A stretch of DNA of 64,000 nt from Desulfuromonadaceae bacterium (GTDB lineage Bacteria; Desulfobacterota; Desulfuromonadia; Geobacterales; Pseudopelobacteraceae): NCBI GenBank assembly GCA_028687585.1, contig JAQTZV010000010.1, positions 1 through 64,000 of the forward strand. Direction: 5' to 3'. Under the pieces are notes generated by a model that made no database searches, had not been told where the DNA came from, and saw only the letters and a program-made list of their open reading frames with translations. Positions 42,470 through 50,444 of this stretch are shown here, piece after piece. The position numbers and the translations under genes were made by a program. The stretch's first letter is position 1, and each line of letters starts with the position of its first letter.

Positions 42470-44710
42470 TTATTTATCCAGCACCTCACGCACCTTTGAC
42501 GTCAGTTCAGACAGTGGGAACGGTTTTTGGATGAAATGCACACCTTCGTCCAGTACGCCGTGGTGAGCGATTACATTGGCCGAATATCCCGACATGAACA
42601 GGCTCTTGAGTTGAGGTTTGAGTTTCAGGAGTTCATCAACCAGGTCACGGCCATTCATGTCGGGCATGACTACATCTGTCATCACCATGTGAATCGCAAA
42701 TAACTGCTCCCTGAACTTGCGGATGGCTTCATCGGCGGTTCCTGCCATTATGACCGTGTAGCCCTGCCCTTCAAGCATCATGGCGGCCATTTTCAAAATG
42801 GCCGGTTCGTCCTCCACGAGCAGAATGGTCTCAGTACCCCGAAGATCCGGTCCAGGCTCAGCATCATTCAGCGCCTCACAATTCTCATCGATATGTCGAG
42901 GAAGATAGATCGTGAAGGTTGTTCCTTGCCCCTGTTCACTTTGTACATTGATGAAACCGTTATTCTGCTTGACGATTCCGTATACCGTGGCAAGTCCGAG
43001 ACCAGTGCCCTCACCAACCCCTTTAGTAGTGAAAAATGGTTCAAAGATGTGAGTCATCATTTCTTTATCCATACCGCTACCGTTATCGCTTACAGATAAC
43101 CGTACATACTCTCCTGGTTCAACATCTGTGTAGGTGATGCAGTCAGTAACGTCAACGGTGCAGTTTGTCGTCTCAATGGCAATTCTACCCAAATCGCGGA
43201 TGGCATCACGGGAGTTGACGCAGAGATTGGCCAGCATCTGGTCTATCTGGGACGGGTCTGCCTTGACCCGCCAGAGATTCGCTGATGACTGCAAGGTAAG
43301 ATTAATATTCTCACCTAAGAGGCGTTGCAGCATTTTGAGCATCCCCGTAATGGTCTCGTTCAGGTTAATAACCTTTGGGGCAATCGTCTGCTTGCGGGCA
43401 AAGGCCAGTAATTGCCGGGTGAGGTCAGCGGAACGTTCGGCTGCCTTTCGAATTTCAATGAGGTTGTCATAGACTGGTTGTGATGGTTCCAACCTCATCA
43501 TCGCCAGTTCAGAGTAGCCAATAATAACCCCCAGCATGTTATTAAAGTCGTGCGCCACGCCCCCTGCCAACTTCCCAACCGCTTCCATCTTCTGGGACTG
43601 CAGGAGTTGGTTTTCAAGCTTGGCCTTCTCCTCCTCGGCAAGCAGCCGTTCACTGATTTCAGATGCCAGTTCTCTGTTCTTTGCGTCAACAGCTTCCTCT
43701 CGAAGGAGAGTTTCTTCCAGACTTGCCTTTAACAGAGCATTATTTGTGTTAAGTCGCACCAGAATAAACATGCCAACAACAATGAACAGAGCCAGTCCAC
43801 CAGTCGTATAGAGAAGCTGCCGTGGCGAGCGGAAATCAAACTGCTCTGAGGGAGGGATTACAGTCAGCAGCGAAAAGGGGGTATCCTTGACCGGAAAGAG
43901 TATTGCGTATGCAGGCCGATCACCGCTACCGTTATCATGAGCCGGTAGCGGATAGAACTTTCCTGGTTGGATATCTTCAGGCAATGAGGTGCTGTAAGAT
44001 GTCAGGAGAGGTTTGATGGCGGAAGGAATATGCAGATATTCTTTCCCATAGACGATGACATCGGGGAAACGTGACGAGGTATTTTGTGATTCAAAGAAGT
44101 ACTTATACATTTCAGAGAATGATATCCAGCCCATGACCTGTCCTACATACCGCTCCTTGAAGAAGGAGGGGACTGAGATGATGAGACGTAGCTTTTCTTC
44201 CTCTTTGTCGCAGATAAATACAGGCTTTATACTGATTGGAGATATGTATTTAAGCCAGTCACGCGCTTTACTCCAGTTCTGCTCCGGCGAACGGCTGTCG
44301 TTGAGCAGTCGGCCAGCTTTGTCCACAAAAACTATGCGCTCGAACATGGGATGATTGTCCAGATTCTTCTTCTTGCGCACATCGTCAAAATGTTCGGTAA
44401 CAATCAGGATGCTCGCCTGCAGGCCGTATTCCATCGACATACCGAGGGCCTTGTTTTCGAAATAGGCCTTAAACTCCCTGCTTTCGGCAAGTTCTTTCAG
44501 AAAATGTTGCTGCTCTGAAAGAAAGTAGCCGAATGCGGTTGCACGTCGTTCGCTAACATAAGAGACCTGCTTTAGGGCTGTTTGCTGGAGGGCAACTTGG
44601 GAGCGGTACTGGGAAATAACCAGATAAAAAATGGCAATCAACAGTCCCACACCGATGGAAGCTATTGCTATTTTGCTTAAAACCCTCAGCGGTTTAAGAA
44701 TTTTTTTCAT
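42470..44710 (-). CDS. Hybrid sensor histidine kinase
   Basis: A 746-residue hybrid kinase. Order: membrane helix near residue 15-37, a large periplasmic Cache-type domain to about 275, second membrane helix (LLYTTGGLALFIVVGMFILV), coiled coil, HisKA with the H-box GGVAHDFNNMLGVIIGYSEL, HATPase (CVNSRDAIRD N-box, DNGSGM, GTGLGL) and a C-terminal receiver (VEDEP, MTDVVMPDMNG, QKPF). ATG 44710 has AGGAAGGG upstream; the longer frame to 44758 overlaps the binding-protein gene. It lies 19 bp downstream of a periplasmic binding-protein gene, so ligand sensing via that protein is likely. No cognate DNA-binding regulator is adjacent except, divergently, the Fe-S sigma-54 activator. Confidence 0.9.
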   Translation of the reverse strand: MKKILKPLRVLSKIAIASIGVGLLIAIFYLVISQYRSQVALQQTALKQVSYVSERRATAFGYFLSEQQHFLKELAESREFKAYFENKALGMSMEYGLQASILIVTEHFDDVRKKKNLDNHPMFERIVFVDKAGRLLNDSRSPEQNWSKARDWLKYISPISIKPVFICDKEEEKLRLIISVPSFFKERYVGQVMGWISFSEMYKYFFESQNTSSRFPDVIVYGKEYLHIPSAIKPLLTSYSTSLPEDIQPGKFYPLPAHDNGSGDRPAYAILFPVKDTPFSLLTVIPPSEQFDFRSPRQLLYTTGGLALFIVVGMFILVRLNTNNALLKASLEETLLREEAVDAKNRELASEISERLLAEEEKAKLENQLLQSQKMEAVGKLAGGVAHDFNNMLGVIIGYSELAMMRLEPSQPVYDNLIEIRKAAERSADLTRQLLAFARKQTIAPKVINLNETITGMLKMLQRLLGENINLTLQSSANLWRVKADPSQIDQMLANLCVNSRDAIRDLGRIAIETTNCTVDVTDCITYTDVEPGEYVRLSVSDNGSGMDKEMMTHIFEPFFTTKGVGEGTGLGLATVYGIVKQNNGFINVQSEQGQGTTFTIYLPRHIDENCEALNDAEPGPDLRGTETILLVEDEPAILKMAAMMLEGQGYTVIMAGTADEAIRKFREQLFAIHMVMTDVVMPDMNGRDLVDELLKLKPQLKSLFMSGYSANVIAHHGVLDEGVHFIQKPFPLSELTSKVREVLDK

Positions 44711-44729
44711 CAATGAGCCCTTCCTGTCT

Positions 44730-45611
44730 TTATTTAAAAAATTCGGGAAAAAAGGCAAAAGCTGTGGGGTAATACTTTTTTACAATCTGGGCATAACTTC
44801 CGTCTTTGCGGCATTGAAGTAAAAACTTGTCAAATGCCTCGCGCAACTGGTTAGAATTCTTGTGGAAAGCAACAGCCATTTCTTGTCGCGGCGAGATTGG
44901 CCCGATGATCTTTATCTTCCCAGGCCACTTTTCCATGGCAATAAGGGCATCAGGAACGTCGAGGATGGTTGCCTCAGCTTCGCCCCGGATGATGGCGGGT
45001 GCAAGCTCGTTCAGACCGCCGGAGAAGCAGATTACGTCTGCACCGGTTGCAGTGAGACTGTAAAGGTCTGGATCAAGGCATGTTTTTTTTAGAGCAAGTA
45101 CCTTTCGCCCTTTGATTAACAACTTTGCCTCTTCAATGTCACGATTGATCTGTCTTGATGGTTTGATCGGTTTTATTTTCGAGTCTGCCCGGGCTACCAA
45201 CCAGATTTGGCTGGGAAAAGTGGGGTGAGAAAAGTTCACTAATTTCTGTCGCCACGGAAGTATGGTAAACCCATTTGCGACCAGATCACCTTTTACCGGA
45301 GTCTTTAAAATAATTTCCCCTTGGGCAATTACTTTTTTGCCGATGAGGTCTTCTACTACTGTATCCCAGTCGGTTTTCACATACTGGTATCGCACGCCCA
45401 GTGATTTTGCAAATTTTTGTATCAGTTCTACGTCCATTCCGTCTCCGTCTCCGGTCACAAAGTTCGCATAAGGAATGCCGAGATGCCGTAAGAGCCCACT
45501 TTTTCTTACATCTGCAAGATCTCCAGCCACTGCCGTTTTCATAAACAGCATACACGTCAAAACAGCCAATAAAATCGTGATCCAGCAACGATTTGAATTA
45601 TTCTTGAACAT
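44730..45611 (-). CDS. Periplasmic amino-acid-type binding protein
   Basis: A 293-residue secreted type-2 periplasmic binding protein (SBP_bac_3). The signal peptide is MFKNNSNRCWITILLAVLTCMLFMKTAVAG. The fold parts are visible: DGMDVELIQKFAKSLGVRYQYV, then GEIILKTPVKGDLVANGFTILPWRQKLVNFSHP, AEATILDVPDALIAM and AVAFHKNSNQLREAFDKFL. The ATG follows AGGAGG by 8 nt. No ABC permease is encoded nearby; the next gene is a hybrid kinase with a periplasmic sensing domain, so this protein probably presents a ligand to it. The ligand is unknown; the usual arginine clamp could not be assigned with certainty. Confidence 0.85.
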   Translation of the reverse strand: MFKNNSNRCWITILLAVLTCMLFMKTAVAGDLADVRKSGLLRHLGIPYANFVTGDGDGMDVELIQKFAKSLGVRYQYVKTDWDTVVEDLIGKKVIAQGEIILKTPVKGDLVANGFTILPWRQKLVNFSHPTFPSQIWLVARADSKIKPIKPSRQINRDIEEAKLLIKGRKVLALKKTCLDPDLYSLTATGADVICFSGGLNELAPAIIRGEAEATILDVPDALIAMEKWPGKIKIIGPISPRQEMAVAFHKNSNQLREAFDKFLLQCRKDGSYAQIVKKYYPTAFAFFPEFFK

Positions 45612-45981
45612 AATTAAGACCTCCTACTTGAAATATCGTCGTTTCAATGTGTTCGCGGGAATACAATTCGGGGACCAGGACGTCGATACTGGTATGCGCA
45701 CTCAATATGACAGGAACCCATCGGACCTTCCCGAAACTGAGAGTACTATTTGTTAGCGGGACTTCTTAGATAAAGATACGTTACCAGCAAGTGTAACAGA
45801 GCTGTTGGTAAATGCAATAAGCGCCACATTTACCTCAAAGCCCCGTTCCTCAAGTCCCTCTGCGCTCAATGCCGCAATCTCAACATTTCATTACGGAGCC
45901 ACTTTCGATAGTGTGTCAATAGTTGCACATATTCTCTATACGGTGTATGTATACAGTATAAATCTAAAATCGTGGTGAATT
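45612..45981. other. Divergent promoter gap
   Basis: 370 bp between two divergent sensory genes. TTACCAGCA and TGTTGGTAA form an inverted repeat at 45781-45811. ATACGGTGTATGTATACAGTAT near 45938-45959 is partly palindromic, just before the Fe-S regulator ATG. On the minus strand a frame without start codon covers 45758-45890 and reads like a protein fragment (GLEERGFEVNVALIAFTNSS); I could not identify it. Confidence 0.4.
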
Positions 45982-48261
45982 ATGGAACCTATCGTCACTT
46001 ATAAAGAGCGCTGCCGGCGCTGTTATTCCTGCGTTCGAAGCTGTCCGGTCAAGGCCATCAAGGTTGACAGCGGATTTGCGCAGATCATGTACGACCGCTG
46101 CATCGGCTGCGGCAATTGCCTCGCCTGCCCGCAAAACGCCAAGGTTGTGGTTGACCGCATGGTCAAAACACAGGAGATGCTGACTTCAAATGCTCCGGTC
46201 GTGGCGGTACTCGGCAGTTCATTTCCGGCATTTTTTCATGACCTGCGCCCCGGTCAGTTGGTTGCTGCCCTGAAAAGCCTTGGTTTCAGCGAAGTCCACG
46301 AGGGGGCATACGGTGCCCGCATGATTGCCGGCAGTTACCGGGATGCACTCAACATATCTGAACAGCCGCTGATCTCATCGCATTGTCCGGCAGTTGTTGA
46401 CCTGATTGAACGCCATTACCCGACATTAGTGCCGAATCTCATGCCGATTGTTTCACCAATGATTGCCATGGGGCGCTTCATAAAAAGCGTTCTTGGCAAT
46501 GAAACCCGGGTAGTGTACGTAAGCACCTGCGTTGCAGCGAAATTCGAAATCGAGGGAGAGGCCTCCGGAGCGATAGATGTTGTGCTTACCTATCAGGAGA
46601 TTGATAAACTTCTCAAAAACAGAGGCATCACTCCGGCTACTCTTTCTGAAATACCGTTCGACGGGGTTGATCCGGGTGCTGGACGGCTGTTTTCGCTTAC
46701 TGGCGGCCCCCTTAAGGTTTTTGATATTCCGACCGACTTTCAGGACAATGAAACCATCAGCGCCGAGGGTGAGGCCCACATTATCGGCATTGTTCGTGAC
46801 CTGGCTGCAGGCCGGATTTCGCCGGTTTTCGTCGACCTTCGTTTCTGTGATGGAGGTTGTGTTGATGGGCCGACGCGCGATAAAGAGCTTAACCATTTTT
46901 ACAAACGCAAACTTATCGTCTGTCACAACAGCGCCGCTCCAGCGTATGACACTGCAGCACATTATCGTTCAACCGCTCTCATGCCCGCTTTGTCCCGTAC
47001 GTATTCAGACAAATCACGGAAGCTTGCAGCCCCCGGCAAGGATGATATCAAGCGTATCTTGCATTCAACAAATAAATTTACGCGAGGAGACGAGCTTAAC
47101 TGCCGTGCCTGCGGGTACAACAGCTGCAGGGAACTTGCAGTTGCTGTATTTCAAGGACTTGCAGATATTGAAATGTGCCTTCCCCGTAATATGCAGCTGA
47201 TAGATGAAGAGCGTGGCTATCTGAAGCAGCGCTACGAATTGGTGCAGCGAGAGCTTGATCGACAGGCTGGCGACGACACGATTGTCGGTAGCGACCCTGG
47301 AATAAGGGAGGTAATGGAACTGATTCATCAGGTGGCCCCCACGCCGACAACCGTGCTGATCAGCGGTGAGACCGGTACCGGAAAAGAGCTGACAGCCCGG
47401 GCTCTTCATCGCCAAAGCCAACGGAATGATAAGCCGCTCATGACGGTCAACTGCACGACTCTGACAGACTCACTCCTTGAAAGCGAATTATTCGGCCACA
47501 AAAAAGGTTCGTTTACCGGAGCTATCTCCGACAAGAAGGGGTTATTTGAGGCGGCCAATGGCGGCACCATTTTTCTGGATGAAATTGGCGACATCACGCC
47601 AAAGCTTCAGGCGGAGCTACTGCGGATACTGGACCTTGGCGAAGTCCGCCCGGTCGGCGGCGTCGTGGTTAAAAAGGTGGATGTACGCTTGATCGCTGCC
47701 ACCAACAAGGACCTGGAAGCGGGTGTACGGGAAGGATGGTTTCGAGAAGATCTGTATTACCGACTTAATGTTTTCTGCATTGAGCTGCCGCCGCTGCGGA
47801 AACGGCCTGAGTCAGTGCCTGAACTGGCGCAACATTTCCTCGATAAGGCCAGAAAAAAACTCAATAAATCTATCGTCGGCATCGAAGACCGTGCTGTTAA
47901 GGCCATGCAGTCCTACCCATGGCCGGGAAATATACGTGAGATGCAAAATGTCATTGAGCGTAGTGCTGTTCTGGCAAAAGACGGCGTAATCCGGCTGGAA
48001 AATCTCCCCACAGTTTTTACAACCACCTATGAATCCTGCCTTGATATCAACGTCAAGCGGCGGCGCGTATCATTTAAGGCAGAGCGGGAACTGCAGGTCG
48101 TTCGTACCGAGAAAAATATTATTGCTCGTTATCTTGACGAGAGCAATGGCAACGTAGCGAAAGCGGCTCGCCTGGCAAATGTGCCCAGGCGAACATTTTA
48201 CCGTCTTCTTGAGAAGCATGGCATTGTGGTCATCCGGCGCCCAAAAAGCTTTTCCCATTAA
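45982..48261 (+). CDS. Sigma-54 activator fused to ferredoxin and [FeFe]-hydrogenase-like domains
   Basis: A 759-residue regulator. The N-terminus has a ferredoxin (CRRCYSCVRSCP; second cluster CIGCGNCLACP is one residue short). An [FeFe]-hydrogenase large-subunit-like domain follows (about 70-330). In place of the catalytic TSCCPxW motif it has SSHCP (His134, Cys135), while Cys183 and the CDGGC motif (Cys289-Cys293) are kept. Next is an Fe-S domain CRACGYNSC (Cys374, 377, 382) with Cys399. Then come a sigma-54 AAA+ module (GETGTGKE 462-469, GSFTGA 509-514) and a Fis-type helix-turn-helix. HsfB/HydS-like sensory hydrogenase relatives have similar front ends. It likely senses redox state or H2 and activates sigma-54 promoters such as that at 48431. 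Confidence 0.88.
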   Translation: MEPIVTYKERCRRCYSCVRSCPVKAIKVDSGFAQIMYDRCIGCGNCLACPQNAKVVVDRMVKTQEMLTSNAPVVAVLGSSFPAFFHDLRPGQLVAALKSLGFSEVHEGAYGARMIAGSYRDALNISEQPLISSHCPAVVDLIERHYPTLVPNLMPIVSPMIAMGRFIKSVLGNETRVVYVSTCVAAKFEIEGEASGAIDVVLTYQEIDKLLKNRGITPATLSEIPFDGVDPGAGRLFSLTGGPLKVFDIPTDFQDNETISAEGEAHIIGIVRDLAAGRISPVFVDLRFCDGGCVDGPTRDKELNHFYKRKLIVCHNSAAPAYDTAAHYRSTALMPALSRTYSDKSRKLAAPGKDDIKRILHSTNKFTRGDELNCRACGYNSCRELAVAVFQGLADIEMCLPRNMQLIDEERGYLKQRYELVQRELDRQAGDDTIVGSDPGIREVMELIHQVAPTPTTVLISGETGTGKELTARALHRQSQRNDKPLMTVNCTTLTDSLLESELFGHKKGSFTGAISDKKGLFEAANGGTIFLDEIGDITPKLQAELLRILDLGEVRPVGGVVVKKVDVRLIAATNKDLEAGVREGWFREDLYYRLNVFCIELPPLRKRPESVPELAQHFLDKARKKLNKSIVGIEDRAVKAMQSYPWPGNIREMQNVIERSAVLAKDGVIRLENLPTVFTTTYESCLDINVKRRRVSFKAERELQVVRTEKNIIARYLDESNGNVAKAARLANVPRRTFYRLLEKHGIVVIRRPKSFSH

Positions 48262-48430
48262 TCGCCGACATACGAGTAATGAAATATCGACACACCTGTT
48301 TCAAAGCAGTGTATACTTTTGGCCACAATGTGTCATATTTGACACATAATTTTTAGCACGTGACTAGAAGACAAAGCGGATCTTTTTATAACATGCTGAT
48401 ATTAATTAACTAATTTTTTAATTAAAGACT
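48262..48430. other. AT-rich gap before the RHH promoter
   Basis: No gene is seen. A TGTGTCATATTTGACACA inverted repeat lies near 48329-48346 (arms TGTGTCA and TGACACA), about 90 bp upstream of the sigma-54 promoter, a suitable distance for an enhancer-binding site. Confidence 0.5.
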
Positions 48431-48445
48431 TGGCACGATATTGGC
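48431..48445 (+). promoter_or_regulatory. Sigma-54 promoter of the RHH gene
   Basis: TGGCACGATATTGGC matches TGGCACGNNNNTTGC at all defined positions except one T (G here), with GG and GC exactly 10 bp apart. It lies 73 bp before the small RHH gene and just after the Fe-S sigma-54 activator gene. Confidence 0.8.
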
Positions 48446-48517
48446 TAATGTATACAGCAGAACTGTTCATACTTAAATCGGAACACGTCATATTACATAC
48501 AGAGAGGTGCAACAGCC

Positions 48518-48703
48518 ATGGGAAGAATGAGAGAGAATCCACGTTACAATGTCATTTCAATGAGGGTCAGCGATGAGGAGCGCGACCATCTGGATACGCT
48601 GATGAAAACAACGCACAAGAGTATCTCGGATATCATGCGCGAAGCGATGGAATATTTTTCCGCCCACTATGAGCAGGAAGAATTGAACAGCAAAGCAGCA
48701 TAA
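48518..48703 (+). CDS. Ribbon-helix-helix (CopG/Arc-like) protein
   Basis: A 61-residue RHH protein: beta-strand NVISMRV, then SDEERDHLDTLMKTT and SISDIMREAMEYF as the two helices. The ATG follows GAGAGG. It has a strong sigma-54 promoter 73 bp upstream and ends before a long perfect hairpin at 48722. It could be a small transcription factor controlled by the Fe-S regulator; no toxin gene accompanies it. Many RHH proteins of this size are antitoxins, so orphan antitoxin is the alternative. Confidence 0.8.
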   Translation: MGRMRENPRYNVISMRVSDEERDHLDTLMKTTHKSISDIMREAMEYFSAHYEQEELNSKAA

Positions 48704-48721
48704 TAAAACAAAGCACATTTA

Positions 48722-48764
48722 GAACGCATTGAGGCGGTGATATTGTCACCGCCTCAATGCGTTC
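48722..48764. terminator. 19-bp perfect hairpin between convergent genes
   Basis: GAACGCATTGAGGCGGTGA (48722-48740) pairs exactly with 48746-48764 around TATTG. No T-tract follows, but the stem is very stable and stands between the convergent RHH and rng genes. Its right arm overlaps the rng stop codon (48763-48765) by two bases. Confidence 0.7.
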
Positions 48765-50289
48765 AGTTGATCGTAATTTCAAACTGCTCCTGGTGGAATC
48801 CCGGCTTCGCCCGTACAGTAATTCTTTTTTTGAATTTCTTTTCCAGCTCCTCAAGCCCACGACGCTCCTCATCATAGAGAAGGTCAGCAACGTGCGGATG
48901 TACGGTTACCGTTGCCTTGGTGCCGCGAACATCAAGCATTTCCCGCCGCAATTCACGGAATATTTCATGGCATACTGTTGTTTTTGATTTGATATAGCCA
49001 CGTCCTTCACAGTAACTGCACGGCTCACACATCATCCGGCTGATATTCTCGCGAACACGTTTTCTCGTCATCTCCACAAGGCCAAGTTCAGAAATTTTCA
49101 GAATATTTGTCTTTGATTTATCTACTTTCAGGGCTTCTTCGAGAGCGCCATAGACTTTTTCCCGATTCACCTCTTTTTCCATATCGATAAAGTCAATAAT
49201 TATAATTCCGCCAATGTTGCGCAAACGGAGTTGGTACGCAATCTCCTTGACCGCCTCAAGATTTGTTTTCAAGATGGTGTCTTCCAGATTGTGTTTGCCG
49301 ACATAGCGACCGGTGTTGACATCAACGGCACTCAACGCTTCGGTTTGCTCAATAATGATATAGCCGCCCGACTTCAGCCAGACCTTTCTCCCCAATGCGC
49401 GGCTGATTTCGACTTCCAGTCCGTAATGATCAAATATCGGCTCATCTTCATCATAGAGTTCGATCGTATATTTCATTTTTGACGCAAAAGTTGATATAAA
49501 ATGAACAATCCGGTCGTAATCCACCTGCGAGTCGACAATAATTTTATCGACCTGCTCGGTAACAATATCCCGAACCACTTTCTGAACGACATCCAGGTCG
49601 GAATGCAGCAGTGAAGGCACCGCACCCTTTGCCTGCCGGAGGGAAATATCCTCCCAGACAGTCGTCAGGTAGAGCATGTCGGCAATCAAATCATCCTCGC
49701 TCTTCCCTTCCGAAACTGTTCTCACAATGTAACCGGAACCCGGTTTTTTGAGGCGTTCAACAATTTCCCTCAGTCGCTCGCGCTCTTCCTCGTCCTCTAT
49801 TCTTCGTGAAATGCCGATATGATCCACCGTCGGCATATAGACCAGATGGCGGCCAGGCAGGGAAATATGAGAAGTAATCCGGGCTCCCTTGGTGCCGAGC
49901 GGCTCCTTGGAAATCTGTACCAGCAGCTCCTGCCCCTCCTGCAACAGGTCCTCAATGGGGTGGAGCGGCCGGTATTCGGGCCTGTCGCTACCCTCCTGAT
50001 CTTCGCTTGGCTCATCGTCCTTTTTACTTCCGGCATACAGAAGCGACTCGTACTCTTCAATGGCGTCGAACACATCCGCCACATACAGAAAAGCGGCCTT
50101 TTCGAGGCCGATATCGACAAAAGCGGCCTGCATCCCCGGCAACACACGAACAACGCGCCCTTTGTAAATATTCCCCACAATTCCCTTTTCGCGACTGCGT
50201 TCGATATAAAGTTCGGCAATAGTACCGTTCTCAATGAGCGCAATGCGGGTTTCGTGGGAAGCGGCATTAATGACTAACTCAGCTCCCAT
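48763..50289 (-). CDS. rng: Ribonuclease G
   Basis: A 508-residue RNase E/G-family endonuclease, which cleaves single-stranded AU-rich RNA and matures 16S rRNA 5' ends. The N-terminal S1 domain (GNIYKGRVVRVLPGMQAAFVDIGL) is interrupted by an acidic insert near residue 90. The RNase core has LSAVDVNTGRYVG and GGIIIIDFIDME with the catalytic aspartates, and the zinc-link CEPCSYCEGRGY is intact. Length is typical of RNase G. It is downstream of the radical-SAM/DUF2344 gene on the same strand, a conserved pair in Geobacter-like genomes. Its stop lies inside the hairpin at 48722. Confidence 0.93.
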   Translation of the reverse strand: MGAELVINAASHETRIALIENGTIAELYIERSREKGIVGNIYKGRVVRVLPGMQAAFVDIGLEKAAFLYVADVFDAIEEYESLLYAGSKKDDEPSEDQEGSDRPEYRPLHPIEDLLQEGQELLVQISKEPLGTKGARITSHISLPGRHLVYMPTVDHIGISRRIEDEEERERLREIVERLKKPGSGYIVRTVSEGKSEDDLIADMLYLTTVWEDISLRQAKGAVPSLLHSDLDVVQKVVRDIVTEQVDKIIVDSQVDYDRIVHFISTFASKMKYTIELYDEDEPIFDHYGLEVEISRALGRKVWLKSGGYIIIEQTEALSAVDVNTGRYVGKHNLEDTILKTNLEAVKEIAYQLRLRNIGGIIIIDFIDMEKEVNREKVYGALEEALKVDKSKTNILKISELGLVEMTRKRVRENISRMMCEPCSYCEGRGYIKSKTTVCHEIFRELRREMLDVRGTKATVTVHPHVADLLYDEERRGLEELEKKFKKRITVRAKPGFHQEQFEITIN

Positions 50290-50355
50290 AGTGGTTTTCT
50301 CCGTTTACCTGAAATATATGAACTATAAAAATGTATGTAATTATTGAGCAACAGC

Positions 50356-50444
50356 CAATTTCAAATCATAAATGCTGTCAAAGCGACGAAAGCATATCAC
50401 CAGTATGTTGAGGAGCCGAAGACGGCGCTTTGATCTGGAATTGG
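50356..50444. repeat. MITE-like inverted-repeat element, copy 1
   Basis: The left end CCAATTTCAAATCA and right end TTTGATCTGGAATTGG are imperfect inverted copies; inside is TTGAGGAGCCGAAGACGG. The ends and inner core match elements at 56196-56269 and 56446-56568. The element covers the last ~16 codons and the stop of the radical-SAM/DUF2344 gene. Confidence 0.75.

Noticed and set aside
45758-45890. Protein-like minus-strand frame between the binding protein and Fe-S regulator
   Set aside because: It has no start codon and I could not name a family; recorded only within the intergenic entry.
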